Source of the DNA: Dyadobacter koreensis
Lineage (GTDB): Bacteria > Bacteroidota > Bacteroidia > Cytophagales > Spirosomataceae
Length of the DNA stretch: 64,000 nucleotides
Direction of reading: 5' to 3'
Assembly: GCF_900108855.1 (NCBI RefSeq)
Contig: NZ_FNXY01000002.1
Coordinates: 422,337-486,336, forward strand
Shown: positions 8,902 to 18,479 of the stretch, piece after piece
Layout: every line of letters begins with the position of its first letter
How positions within the stretch are numbered: the stretch's first letter is position 1
Made by a program: the position numbers and the translations under genes
Notes under the pieces: generated by a model
The model's database searches: none
What the model saw: only the letters and a program-made list of their open reading frames with translations
What the model was told of the DNA's origin: nothing

Positions 8902-10776
8902 ATGGAAAATAGTGCCAGCATACAATACGACGAGGATAGCATAAAGTCACTGGATTGGAAAGAACACATCCGTTTAAGACCTGGGATGTACATTGGGAAG
9001 TTGGGTGACGGGTCCTCAATTGATGATGGTATATATGTGCTTGTAAAAGAAATTGTCGATAATTCTATTGACGAGCACATGATGGGAAACGGGAAAAATA
9101 TCGAAATTAAAATTTCAGAGCATCGGGTTGAAGTGCGTGATTACGGGCGTGGAATTCCATTAGGAAAAGTGGTAGACTGTGTGTCAAAAATAAATACAGG
9201 TGGGAAATATGACTCCGGAGCATTTCAGAAATCAGTTGGTTTGAACGGGGTAGGTACGAAGGCTGTAAATGCACTTTCCAATTATTTTAGGGTACAGTCT
9301 TTCCGCGAAGGAAAGTCCAAAAATGCTGAATTTCAACAAGGCAATCTTGTTAATGAGTCTGGTGAAATTGCGACATCACAGCGAAACGGAACCCACATTG
9401 CGTTTGAGCCAGACGGGTTGATCTTCAAAAATTTCAGATATATCCCCCAATATCTGGATAATATGATCTGGAATTATTGCTATCTGAATGCCGGTCTGAC
9501 GATTAATTTTAATGGGCAAAAATACATTTCTCAAAACGGTCTGATGGATTTGCTGGTAAGCAAATCCGACGCAGAATCAATTCGGTATCCGATTATTCAC
9601 CTGAAAGGTGAAGATATCGAATTCGCTATGACGCATGGTAACCAATACGGGGAAGAATATTATTCATTTGTCAACGGTCAGTATACTACGCAGGGCGGAA
9701 CACATTTGGCCGCCTTCCGTGAAGCGGTTGTAAAGGCTGTGCGTGAACACTTTGGAAAAGATTATGCACCGGAAGATATTCGTTCTTCGATTATTGCAGC
9801 GGTAGCAATCCGGGTGCAAGAGCCCGTTTTTGAGTCTCAGACAAAAACAAAGCTGGGTTCAAATACCATTACGCCGGATCCCAACAGCACCACAATCCGT
9901 ACTTTCGTAAATGATTTTGTTAAGGAAAGGCTTGATAATTATCTGCACATGAATCCGGAGGCACGCGACGCCATGAAAAAGCGTATCGAGCAATCGGAAC
10001 GGGAACGTAAAGAACTGGCAGGTATCAAAAAATTGGCAAATGACCGTGCCAAGAAAGCGAATCTCCACAATAAGAAACTTCGCGACTGCAGATTACATTT
10101 TACCGATCTTAAAAATGAATTGCGTCACGAGAGCACATTATTTATTACGGAAGGAGATTCAGCAAGTGGTTCGATTACAAAATCAAGGAATATTCAGACA
10201 CAGGCTGTATTTAGTTTGCGTGGTAAACCGCTGAATTGCTTCGGTTTAAATAAGAAAATAGTTTATGAAAATGAAGAGTTTAACCTTCTTCAGCATGCGC
10301 TGGATATCGAAAACGGTGTAGAAAATCTGCGTTTCAACCGGATTGTAATTGCGACAGATGCAGACGTGGATGGTATGCATATCCGTTTGCTCCTTATGAC
10401 TTTTTTCCTGCAATTCTTTCCTGATCTGGTTCGAAATGGACACCTTTACGTTCTGGAAACTCCGTTGTTCCGGGTGCGTAACAAAAAGGAAACTTTTTAT
10501 TGCTATAACGATGAAGAAAAACAGGCGGCTATTGCAAAACTTGGAAGCAAACCTGAGATTACCCGCTTTAAAGGATTAGGTGAAATATCACCGGAAGAAT
10601 TCGGCAAATTTATAGGAGAAGATATGCATCTCGAACCGATTATTCTTCAAAAAGAAACCTCGATCCAGAAATTGCTGACTTATTATATGGGTAAGAATAC
10701 ACCGGAGCGCCAGCGATTTATTATTGATAATTTGAAAATTGAAACCAATATTGAAGAGCTTGCGATTGCCATTTAA
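8902..10776 (+). CDS. parE: DNA topoisomerase IV subunit B
   Basis: A 624-residue GyrB/ParE-family ATPase subunit of a type IIA topoisomerase, which with ParC decatenates and relaxes DNA. The GHKL domain shows [10 protein letters not shown] at about residue 49 and DYGRGIP. The TOPRIM domain shows [10 protein letters not shown] near residue 416 and [10 protein letters not shown] near residue 486, giving the catalytic Glu and metal-binding Asp residues. The C-terminus contains RFKGLGE and ends without the extra insert of some GyrB proteins. Its length and short tail favour ParE over GyrB. No parC lies beside it; pheA follows after 55 bp. It diverges from the polysaccharide operon across 270 bp. 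Confidence 0.9.
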   Translation: MENSASIQYDEDSIKSLDWKEHIRLRPGMYIGKLGDGSSIDDGIYVLVKEIVDNSIDEHMMGNGKNIEIKISEHRVEVRDYGRGIPLGKVVDCVSKINTGGKYDSGAFQKSVGLNGVGTKAVNALSNYFRVQSFREGKSKNAEFQQGNLVNESGEIATSQRNGTHIAFEPDGLIFKNFRYIPQYLDNMIWNYCYLNAGLTINFNGQKYISQNGLMDLLVSKSDAESIRYPIIHLKGEDIEFAMTHGNQYGEEYYSFVNGQYTTQGGTHLAAFREAVVKAVREHFGKDYAPEDIRSSIIAAVAIRVQEPVFESQTKTKLGSNTITPDPNSTTIRTFVNDFVKERLDNYLHMNPEARDAMKKRIEQSERERKELAGIKKLANDRAKKANLHNKKLRDCRLHFTDLKNELRHESTLFITEGDSASGSITKSRNIQTQAVFSLRGKPLNCFGLNKKIVYENEEFNLLQHALDIENGVENLRFNRIVIATDADVDGMHIRLLLMTFFLQFFPDLVRNGHLYVLETPLFRVRNKKETFYCYNDEEKQAAIAKLGSKPEITRFKGLGEISPEEFGKFIGEDMHLEPIILQKETSIQKLLTYYMGKNTPERQRFIIDNLKIETNIEELAIAI

Positions 10777-10831
10777 TTGTTGGTAGAGACCTAAAAAAGA
10801 TAACAAGACCGATTTAAAAATTAGATTATTT

Positions 10832-11908
10832 GTGGATTTACAACAATTAAGAGAACGTATCGATGCGCTTGATGACCAGTTGCTGACTATTCTGAATGAA
10901 AGGATGGAACTTGTTAAAAGTGTTGGTGATCTGAAACGTTCTTCAAATTCGATTATTTATCGTCCGGAACGTGAGAAGCAGATTCTGGATCGTTTGGAGA
11001 AAAGGAATACCGGGCTGCTGACGCGTCCAGCGATTGATGCTATCTTTTTTGAAATTTTTGCCGTTTCCCGTAATCTGGAATTGCCGGAAAGAATTTCTTA
11101 CCTGGGGCCAGAAGGAAGTTTTACGCACCAGGCAGCGGAAAGCCGGTTTGGGGGAATGAGTGAATATCTCGTTTTGCCAACCATTCATTCCGTTTTTGAA
11201 AGTGTTGAAACAGGCCGTGCCAGGTTTGGCGTTGTCCCTATTGAAAATAATCAGGAAGGAATTGTTGTGGAAACCGCGGATTTCCTGCGTGAAAAAGAAT
11301 TGACGATCGTTGCGGAAGTATTGCTTCCAATTCATTTTACATTCGCGTCTCAGTCGGACTCGTTAAAAGATATCAAAAGGATTTATTCGAAAGATATTGC
11401 TTTCAGGCAATGTGGAAAGTTTATCGGTGAATATCTTGAAGGTTTAGGAATCGAACTTATTTCTGTGGATTCAACCTCAAAAGCGGCGAAGATGGCAGCT
11501 GAGGAAGCTGACGCAGCAGCGATTTGTTCATCGATTTCTGCACGACTTTTCGGTGTCCCGATTTTGTTTGATAATATTGAAGACAATGATCAGAACCGTA
11601 CTCGTTTCCTGATTCTTTCAAAAGATGTTGTGAACCAGAAAAGTGATGATGATAAAACAACCTTAATCGTAAATCTTCCTAATACGAACCGCCCGGGAGT
11701 TTTGTATGAGTTTTTGAAAGAATTTAACGACAGAGGCATTAACCTGACCAAAATAGAAAGCCGTCCGCTTCGCGGCGAATCAGCCTTCCGTTTCTGGTTT
11801 CTGGTCGAATTTATTGGCCATATCAACGATGTTCCGGTTCAGGAAATTATGCAGAAATATGGAAGCAGCCATATCAAATGGCTCGGAAGTTATGTTCGGG
11901 TATCCTGA
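10832..11908 (+). CDS. pheA: Bifunctional chorismate mutase / prephenate dehydratase
   Basis: A 358-residue enzyme that converts chorismate to prephenate and then to phenylpyruvate in phenylalanine synthesis. Residues 1 to about 85 form an AroQ-type chorismate mutase (LRERIDALDDQLLTILNERM). Residues about 88-265 form the prephenate dehydratase domain, opening with YLGPEGSFTHQAA and containing the catalytic TRF motif in NRTRFLIL near residue 253. The C-terminal ACT domain carries KIESRPLRG near residue 308, the motif associated with phenylalanine feedback binding. The start is a GTG with no better ATG nearby. It probably shares a transcript with parE. A strong hairpin follows the gene. Confidence 0.93.
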   Translation: MDLQQLRERIDALDDQLLTILNERMELVKSVGDLKRSSNSIIYRPEREKQILDRLEKRNTGLLTRPAIDAIFFEIFAVSRNLELPERISYLGPEGSFTHQAAESRFGGMSEYLVLPTIHSVFESVETGRARFGVVPIENNQEGIVVETADFLREKELTIVAEVLLPIHFTFASQSDSLKDIKRIYSKDIAFRQCGKFIGEYLEGLGIELISVDSTSKAAKMAAEEADAAAICSSISARLFGVPILFDNIEDNDQNRTRFLILSKDVVNQKSDDDKTTLIVNLPNTNRPGVLYEFLKEFNDRGINLTKIESRPLRGESAFRFWFLVEFIGHINDVPVQEIMQKYGSSHIKWLGSYVRVS

Positions 11909-11934
11909 GTTTAGTTTTTTATAAAATACAAAAC

Positions 11935-11969
11935 TCAAACGGTCACTTGCTATGCGGGTGGCCGTTTGA
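11935..11969. terminator. Bidirectional hairpin terminator between pheA and the esterase gene
   Basis: TCAAACGGTCAC at 11935-11946 pairs with GTGGCCGTTTGA at 11958-11969, giving a 12-bp stem with one G-U pair and an 11-base loop. It is followed by ATTTTATT on the plus strand and by T-rich sequence on the minus strand. It sits between two converging genes and can serve both. Confidence 0.8.
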
Positions 11970-11977
11970 ATTTTATT

Positions 11978-13969
11978 CTAAAATTTAACGATTTTCCTGG
12001 TTGTAATATCACCATTTGCTTTTCTGAATCTCAGAAAATATAAGCCTGCGGGCTTGGCTGTTAAATCTATTCTGACATTTGATGTTGCCTTTAACTGCTC
12101 CGAGGTAATATTCTGACCGCTTGCCGAGGCAACTTCTAAAATTCCCGAACTGCTATTTTTAAACGCTATTTCCACAAAATCCTGTGTTGGATTAGGATAT
12201 ACTTTCCATTCCAAATCAGAAGCTGGTTCAGCTGCCAGTACGCTCATCGTTTTTATAATTGTTTCTGAAAAAGATGATTCGGAAAACAAACCGATACTTT
12301 TTATCCGATACACATAAGTTGTGCTCAACGCGACGTCCGGATCCTCGAATGTATCGATTGTTTTTTCAAAAGTTTTAAGAGGAGTAAAGGCTTGTTCGCC
12401 CGCTGCCCTTTTTTCAAGAACGTAGAAAATGGCTTCATCTGATTTTTGCCAGGTAAGTTGAATTACATTCGTTTCAGAAACTTTCGCGGTTAAAGTATTA
12501 TCGTTAAGCGCGGGATAAATCGTGACTTCATGGAAAGAAAAAGCGCCGACGCCAGCCATGTTTTGTAGAAAAGGCCCCTGGTAGTATCCATATTTAAAAG
12601 CGGGTAGATAATTTAATTTCGTAGCAGTTGCGGGTTGCTGTAAGAAAATCGTGACGCGGTTATTACTGACTTCCCACTTCGACACCGGAGCAGGCTTTGA
12701 TTCGTCTCCGTCAAAGAAAAACTGATTTTTCAGTTCAATTTTTGTTCCGTTGGAAATGGTGTCAACTTGCCATCTCATGGTCTGGTTTTCATCGAAAATC
12801 ATAGTCACCGCATCTTTATTTTTTGAGTAAAAAACTTTTTGAACATCAGGAGCGTCTACATTTTTTGTCTTGTCAGACTTATAAACTTTTGGTCCTAGAT
12901 AATCTCGGAGTTGCCTTGCAAATTTTCCATAACCCTCTTCGGTATAATGCACATTATCTTGCAGTGGCCCCAGCCCGATCACAGTGAAATGGTCTGTTTT
13001 AGGATAATTATATTTGGCCATACGTTGCAGATCTCTCAGAGCTCCTGCGGCGTAATGCGGGCGATCCATAATATTAATCTGGATGATGACGAATTTATCA
13101 ACCATTGGATAGTCTGTTTGCCAGAATTTCATAAGCTGGTCAAACCGGCCTGGATAATTACCCGGATCCAGCCAGGCGTCTTCTTCACCCTGGTACCAGA
13201 AAAACGCACGGATTCGTGTAGCCTGTGATTTATTTACACGATAGAGTAAATGCCCGTAAATGGATCCCGGATATGCAGGGTTAGCCGCAACACGATCAAG
13301 ATGCTGGGAGATTTTTGTACCTGGCACAGCTCCGTTAATAATACAAACAGGAATTTTATAAGTTTCTATGATTTGTCGTTGCAAATCCCGGCCCCAATAT
13401 CCTTCAACAGGCGTTACCCAATCGGGCGTCTTCCAAAGGGTATCTGCTGTGGTAAATCCCGGATTTTCATCGGGGACGCGACCGAGTGTCCGGGAAAATT
13501 TATTGACATAATCAGGAGCTTCAACCCGGTAAGAAGTAATGGCCGCCGCATTGGATTGTCCATTGATTACATAGAAATCACCTGCAATAATTTTATCCCT
13601 TTTCACCATCATAATCGAATCGCTGGTTTTACTGGCGTAAACCTCAATCGAATATTCGGACAATTCTGCCTTTATTTTTGGTGATAGTGAGAAAGCGGCT
13701 TTGTCGGAAGCATCATATTGTAAAACACTTTTCGTGTAACCTACACGTTTTCCATCTTTATAAACTGCGGCCGACATATGCGTGAAGCCACCTACTTCAA
13801 TAAATCCGGAGATCGGAATAGCGGCCTCATTGTTATCATCTCTCGCAAAAAGCTGATTATCTTTTGGAAGTTTATCAAAAACGACAGAAAAAAAACGTTG
13901 CGCATTGGCATCCGGCAGGAAGATTAAAAGAAACATTACAAGCGTGCCCGTTGAATAAAGTGTTTTCAT
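11978..13969 (-). CDS. Secreted SGNH-type sialate O-acetylesterase-like protein with T9SS sorting domain
   Basis: A 663-residue secreted protein with a signal peptide ending near PDANAQ. The esterase part carries the nucleophile motif VINGQSNA, a second block WYQGEEDAW, and the Asp/His block DNVHYTEEGYGKFA, which is the arrangement of the sialate O-acetylesterase (SASA) family. A fibronectin type III-like domain follows at about residues 490-575. The last ~75 residues are a T9SS type A sorting domain, from WKVYPNPTQDF to the end at RKIVKF. The enzyme is therefore expected to be secreted by the Por system and to remove acetyl groups from glycans; the true substrate is unknown. It starts 11 bp after the upstream membrane-protein gene, suggesting one operon. 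Confidence 0.88.
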   Translation of the reverse strand: MKTLYSTGTLVMFLLIFLPDANAQRFFSVVFDKLPKDNQLFARDDNNEAAIPISGFIEVGGFTHMSAAVYKDGKRVGYTKSVLQYDASDKAAFSLSPKIKAELSEYSIEVYASKTSDSIMMVKRDKIIAGDFYVINGQSNAAAITSYRVEAPDYVNKFSRTLGRVPDENPGFTTADTLWKTPDWVTPVEGYWGRDLQRQIIETYKIPVCIINGAVPGTKISQHLDRVAANPAYPGSIYGHLLYRVNKSQATRIRAFFWYQGEEDAWLDPGNYPGRFDQLMKFWQTDYPMVDKFVIIQINIMDRPHYAAGALRDLQRMAKYNYPKTDHFTVIGLGPLQDNVHYTEEGYGKFARQLRDYLGPKVYKSDKTKNVDAPDVQKVFYSKNKDAVTMIFDENQTMRWQVDTISNGTKIELKNQFFFDGDESKPAPVSKWEVSNNRVTIFLQQPATATKLNYLPAFKYGYYQGPFLQNMAGVGAFSFHEVTIYPALNDNTLTAKVSETNVIQLTWQKSDEAIFYVLEKRAAGEQAFTPLKTFEKTIDTFEDPDVALSTTYVYRIKSIGLFSESSFSETIIKTMSVLAAEPASDLEWKVYPNPTQDFVEIAFKNSSSGILEVASASGQNITSEQLKATSNVRIDLTAKPAGLYFLRFRKANGDITTRKIVKF

Positions 13970-13980
13970 CGTATATCATG

Positions 13981-15465
13981 TTAGCGATTTCGAGTCAATT
14001 TGATTTCTTTACCAATTGGCGCCAGGTATAAAAAATAGAAAGATTTGGGATTGCCGACATACTGGTCTGCGCCGCTCTGGCCATAATGCTTCAACAATGC
14101 CTGATAGGAATTTGGAAAAGTTTTGTAGGGAATGGATTTATAAGTATCCGCTACTAAATTTTTTCTCAATGACTGACTTAACTGAAATACGGATGCAAGC
14201 AATGCAGTAGCAAGCCAAATCAGTACGACAGCATATTTTCTTAACGGGTGTAAGGAGATTTTTATTGGTGAAGTTGGTAGCGGAAGGCTTTTATCATTTT
14301 GAAATTTAATGAACAGTTTTTGCAGGATGTTGACCATCAGGATCAGATATAACGGAATGCTTCCACGGAAATATAAGTCGTTGTAGATTCCAATTTTGTA
14401 GGTAAGCAAGATGCAAAGGAGCACAAGTGCTGTGAACACAAGAATAGGTGTGAATAGAAACTGGCCCGGACGAGCATTCTGAACGGGCATTAGCCAGATG
14501 GTAACAAAGGCCAGGACAAGCATGTCAAGAAATGGAATCATCTTGGAAAATGAATCGAAGTCATAAAATTCGTTTACCGGCATTGCATTAGAAGAAGTTA
14601 AGAACAAAAATGTGGGCAGAAATAGAATTGAGGGCAAGACATAATTTATCAGGAAAGATTTGAGTGAAATTTTATTTCTTCCACGCAGGTAATCAATGAC
14701 CAGGACTATTCCGAATAAAAGTATTAGTAAGAAAGCAGTAAAGACGCCCCAGAAAAAAGACAATGTGATCGCGTAAAACGAGATACTATAATCTTTAATG
14801 TAATATAGAAAAAGTCCTGTAGTGATCAGTGCCGCGACAACCTGGTTAGGGACATAGAGAGACTGGATGAATAATGATAATAAAGGATTATAAGAAATGG
14901 ATGCATGGAGTAGTGCGAGAGATGCCAGTTCAAATGAAAAAATGATACCGCCGCTCATAATCAAAAGAACGACCAGCCATAATTTTCTAAATAACAGCAG
15001 ATATATCCAGATTAACCCTAACCATATTCCTAGCCATGTGTAAATGATTATCGTGACGACGGATAAGTCGCCAAAGATTTTTGACAACAGAGCCGGCACG
15101 AGATAATAACCATAATAATAACACGAGAAAGACTGCCGTTCTTTGATCAGTATCGGCCATTTGTGAAGAAATAGCTCATAAAATTTAGTGTTATGAGCGA
15201 TGAAATCGGTCGTCTGTAAAAAAACACCTCCAACACCCATTAGCAGCGTCCATACCAATGCGAGTACTGCAAGCGAAACCAGCGACTTTTTGGAAATGAC
15301 CGTTTCTAAGCGTTCAGCATTTCGTGTGGAGTAAAGGGCGAAATACAAAATGTGCCCGATAATGAAAACCAGCGCATATTTTAAGTAAAACCAATTACCG
15401 AGAAAGAGCAAAGTGGCCAGCAAAAGATAACCTACACATAAGATTCGTACATAAAATGTATTCAT
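13981..15465 (-). CDS. Large multi-pass membrane protein, GT-C-like candidate (paralogue of 16879-18456)
   Basis: A 494-residue integral membrane protein with about ten hydrophobic segments. I do not recognise a named family. A first extracytoplasmic loop contains TTDFIAHNTKFYEL followed by SCYYYGYYLVPALL, and the C-terminal soluble stretch contains NSYQALLKHYG...QYVGNPKS. These blocks recur in the same order in the protein at 16879-18456, so the two are paralogues. An acidic residue in the first large loop of a many-helix protein fits GT-C glycosyltransferases, but this is inference. It lies 11 bp upstream of the secreted esterase gene on the same strand, and is divergent from the gene at 15733. 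Confidence 0.8.
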   Translation of the reverse strand: MNTFYVRILCVGYLLLATLLFLGNWFYLKYALVFIIGHILYFALYSTRNAERLETVISKKSLVSLAVLALVWTLLMGVGGVFLQTTDFIAHNTKFYELFLHKWPILIKERQSFSCYYYGYYLVPALLSKIFGDLSVVTIIIYTWLGIWLGLIWIYLLLFRKLWLVVLLIMSGGIIFSFELASLALLHASISYNPLLSLFIQSLYVPNQVVAALITTGLFLYYIKDYSISFYAITLSFFWGVFTAFLLILLFGIVLVIDYLRGRNKISLKSFLINYVLPSILFLPTFLFLTSSNAMPVNEFYDFDSFSKMIPFLDMLVLAFVTIWLMPVQNARPGQFLFTPILVFTALVLLCILLTYKIGIYNDLYFRGSIPLYLILMVNILQKLFIKFQNDKSLPLPTSPIKISLHPLRKYAVVLIWLATALLASVFQLSQSLRKNLVADTYKSIPYKTFPNSYQALLKHYGQSGADQYVGNPKSFYFLYLAPIGKEIKLTRNR

Positions 15466-15577
15466 AGCTCAGACGTATAGTGGAAGTAATTTTAGCCTAA
15501 GTTATTCATCCATAAGCGTTTTGGTTTATTAATTTATTTAACGGTACTAAAATCTTTCGCTACATATTATTCAAAGT

Positions 15578-15600
15578 ACTTCTATTTTGAGAGTAGAAGT
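15578..15600. promoter_or_regulatory. Inverted repeat in the divergent intergenic region
   Basis: ACTTCTA at 15578-15584 and TAGAAGT at 15594-15600 form a perfect 7-bp inverted repeat around a 9-base centre. It lies near the middle of the 267-bp region between two divergent membrane-protein genes, so it could be an operator. No regulator gene is adjacent. The rest of this region shows no convincing promoter. Confidence 0.25.
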
Positions 15601-15732
15601 CAGGAATTGAGTTAACGGTAAAGAAAAATCTTTGGATGTATCTAAATTTAGCATCTGGTTGATATACTGATTGTTAAGATTATGTAACTGGACTTTCAAA
15701 TTTTTCGTTGAAGAAATCAGCATCCTTAAAGT

Positions 15733-16851
15733 ATGATAGCACTTTCCAATGATGGTAGAATATCAACGAGCTGGATCGTTGCAGGATGTATCGTATCATT
15801 TGCAATCTTGTTTCCAATAAATCTTAACAAAGATTTTCTTGTAGTTTTTGATCGAAATTTCTTTGTTAACGGTGTTTTGGAATATAATTGCTGGCCCGAC
15901 CAACTAACAAAGGCGCGTGATCTTTTTCATAACATTCCTTGTCCGGCCGAACAGTTGGGTTGCCATAAAGGAAATATGGCATTTCGATTTACGATTCCTG
16001 TCTTACTTAATATTTTCGGATTTAACGGACAGGCGGTTTACGTTTTTCAGCTCGTTCTTGGAATAGCGTTTCTGTTCGGAGTGTATCAATTAGCATTTTC
16101 CGTTTCTCATATCCGTTTTTTGGCTGCGGGATTTCTTTTGTGCTTTATTTCAACAAATGCAGGGCAAGCCATAGTCTATGATTTCAGAGCGTGGGGCGAT
16201 GCTTTCAGTTTTATGTTTTTAATTTTTGCCGCGTTAAGCAAAAAAGATTGGATTCGCTTCTTCTTTTTGCAGGCGGCTTTCTGGACCGATGAAAGAACGC
16301 TGATAGCGGCGATAGGGATTGCCTTATTCTGGCTTTGTCAAAAAGATGCAGCCTCGCTGAAAAACTTTTCAAACCGTAAAATTGTCATCGATTTTCTTTT
16401 CAGAAAGAATCAAATGATCACGTTGTGGATCAGCTACGCGGTTTATTTTTTTATCAGATTATACCTGACAAAAGTTGTCGGGCTGGCAACACCGAAGGAA
16501 GATGCCAACTTTTCCATTCTTTCCTACTACGCTACCTTTCGAACACTCATCCCGATTATCCTGACACACAAATTTTTCCTCATCTATATTATTTTAGGAG
16601 CAGTTTATCTTGTCCGGATCAGGGCTTGGCTGGTTTTATCAGGGTATATCGGTTTTATAGTGTTATATCATTTGGTAGCACACATGGTCTATGATACATC
16701 AAGGAGCATGGGGTATGGTTACTTTATTTATTTTGTTGCTTTTGGCTTATGCAGCCAATTTCTCAGCATTGCTGATTCTAAAAAGCTGATGTATGCAAAT
16801 CTTATCATTACCCTTGTGATCTTTCCCCTAAGACATATTCTGTTCAGTTAG
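15733..16851 (+). CDS. Multi-pass membrane protein of unknown function
   Basis: A 372-residue hydrophobic protein with about eight to nine membrane segments. The N-terminal helix (about 15-32) is followed by an extracytoplasmic segment of about 50 residues with three Cys (YNCWPDQ, IPCPAEQLGCHKG), then helices with YDFRAWGDAFSF and FFLQAAFWTDERTL between them. I do not recognise the family. The acidic motifs YDFRAWGD and WTDE, facing aqueous loops between helices, would fit a membrane glycosyltransferase or polymerase but do not prove it. It lies 27 bp before the next membrane-protein gene, so the two are probably co-transcribed. Confidence 0.75.
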   Translation: MIALSNDGRISTSWIVAGCIVSFAILFPINLNKDFLVVFDRNFFVNGVLEYNCWPDQLTKARDLFHNIPCPAEQLGCHKGNMAFRFTIPVLLNIFGFNGQAVYVFQLVLGIAFLFGVYQLAFSVSHIRFLAAGFLLCFISTNAGQAIVYDFRAWGDAFSFMFLIFAALSKKDWIRFFFLQAAFWTDERTLIAAIGIALFWLCQKDAASLKNFSNRKIVIDFLFRKNQMITLWISYAVYFFIRLYLTKVVGLATPKEDANFSILSYYATFRTLIPIILTHKFFLIYIILGAVYLVRIRAWLVLSGYIGFIVLYHLVAHMVYDTSRSMGYGYFIYFVAFGLCSQFLSIADSKKLMYANLIITLVIFPLRHILFS

Positions 16852-16878
16852 ATTTTCTACTATTAATCAGTCGCGACT

Positions 16879-18456
16879 ATGAAAAATGTGGTTTATTTAC
16901 CGGTTCGGATTCTGACGGTGTTTATCGTGTTCTACCTGCTATTACCAAATCTTTTATTTCAAACTTTCTGGTTTCGTATGGAGCTGGCCGTTCCGATGGT
17001 AACCGGCCTTGTCGTTTCTTTTTACTTTTATTTAAACAATGAAATTTCAGGGGAAACGAGAATTGTGTATTTTTCATATATCCAGATTTTCTTTCTGATC
17101 ATTTTCGCATTTTTCCTGACTGTCATCAGTGGGGTGGGAGGTTTTAGTTACCAGACTAACGATTTCGTGGGGCACAATTCTAAATTTTTCGACCTTTCAA
17201 ACAATCCCTGGCCTATCTATTTCGACGGTGCGGACACGTTTGGATGTTATTACTGGGGATACTACCTTGTTCCATCGGTGATTGGAAAATTGACAGGCGG
17301 CGTCTCTGAAACGGCTATATTTTTATGGACATACACTGGTGTTCTCGCCGGAATAACCATGGCGTTTATAGTTCTGAAAAATAACATGGGCCGCCTGGTT
17401 TTACTCTTCGCTATCGGTGGAATTGGTCATACGATAAAAGTGATTTTTGGAATTGTTGCCGGCGTCGGTTTCACACATCCCATTGTTTTCATTGAGGTAT
17501 GGAACTTGCTAAATCAGTTAATGTGGGCTCCCAATCAGCTAATTCCTATCCTGATGATTGCCTCGCTGGTTTATTACAAGGGTGTCGTCAACAGGGATAT
17601 CACTACGTGCCTTTTCCCCTTGACCTTAATCCTGATCTGGTCTGTTTTTCCAACCATAACGCTATCATTAACATCATTGCTGATTTTTATATTTTTTGGA
17701 TTTTTTAAGAATTTGAAGAAAATAAACCTTACCATTTTTATTACGTCGGTCGCTGTTCCGGTCTTTTGTTCATTACCAGTCCTGAATTATTTTTTGGCCT
17801 CGGCCGGTATTCCAATCCGTGGTTTTATCTGGACGTTCCAGCCGTTAAGCCCGATTTTGATGGATTACTCAATCTGTGTTTTCCTGGATATACTTGCTTT
17901 GTGGTTCGTTTGGAAACATTTGATCGTTAACCGCTGCGAAGTACCTGATCTTTATTTTTATGGCTTACTGGGTATCATCCTCATCTTTGCCTTATACCGG
18001 TTCGGATTTGCAAATGACTGGCTGGTGCGTGGGACTATGCCAGTATTTATGATTTTGTTTTTCGCAATTTTGAGAGGGAATTTATCCTTTTCAGAACAGG
18101 GGAGATCTGCCGCGAACCGAGGATTGAAGTTTGCTTTTACGGGTTTAATGCTGCTTTGCCTGGCAGGGCCATTTTCTTATTTATACAGAGCTTCTCAAAA
18201 CAATGTTATCAGAAATGCAATTGCCGGGCAGCAACTTTTTCACGCTTATCCCTACAACAAGTACAAAAATATTTTTGAAGCGATAAAGGAACATCACGGA
18301 GATCCCGAAGCCGCACAATATTTGGGAAATAAGCAATCCAATTACTGGATAAGTCTGAGCAACCGTAGAAAGGACGTAGGCGAGATTATCGCAGGTATGC
18401 GGATTGAAGCTTTTAAAAATCAACAGACCCAAAAATACCTCTACAGGTATCTCTAG
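16879..18456 (+). CDS. Large multi-pass membrane protein, GT-C-like candidate (paralogue of 13981-15465)
   Basis: A 525-residue membrane protein with roughly eleven hydrophobic segments. The first large extracytoplasmic loop has TNDFVGHNSKFFDL and then GCYYWGYYLVPSVIG; a tail block has NIFEAIKEHHGD...QYLGNKQSNYW. Each has a clear counterpart at the same place in the protein at 13981-15465. As there, the conserved Asp and His in the first loop suggest a GT-C-type transferase using a lipid-linked sugar, which is inference. It lies downstream of the 372-residue membrane protein and converges on the secreted protein gene with a gap of only 23 bp. Confidence 0.8.
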   Translation: MKNVVYLPVRILTVFIVFYLLLPNLLFQTFWFRMELAVPMVTGLVVSFYFYLNNEISGETRIVYFSYIQIFFLIIFAFFLTVISGVGGFSYQTNDFVGHNSKFFDLSNNPWPIYFDGADTFGCYYWGYYLVPSVIGKLTGGVSETAIFLWTYTGVLAGITMAFIVLKNNMGRLVLLFAIGGIGHTIKVIFGIVAGVGFTHPIVFIEVWNLLNQLMWAPNQLIPILMIASLVYYKGVVNRDITTCLFPLTLILIWSVFPTITLSLTSLLIFIFFGFFKNLKKINLTIFITSVAVPVFCSLPVLNYFLASAGIPIRGFIWTFQPLSPILMDYSICVFLDILALWFVWKHLIVNRCEVPDLYFYGLLGIILIFALYRFGFANDWLVRGTMPVFMILFFAILRGNLSFSEQGRSAANRGLKFAFTGLMLLCLAGPFSYLYRASQNNVIRNAIAGQQLFHAYPYNKYKNIFEAIKEHHGDPEAAQYLGNKQSNYWISLSNRRKDVGEIIAGMRIEAFKNQQTQKYLYRYL

Positions 18457-18479
18457 GTCTGCTAATTTGTTTCGTTATT

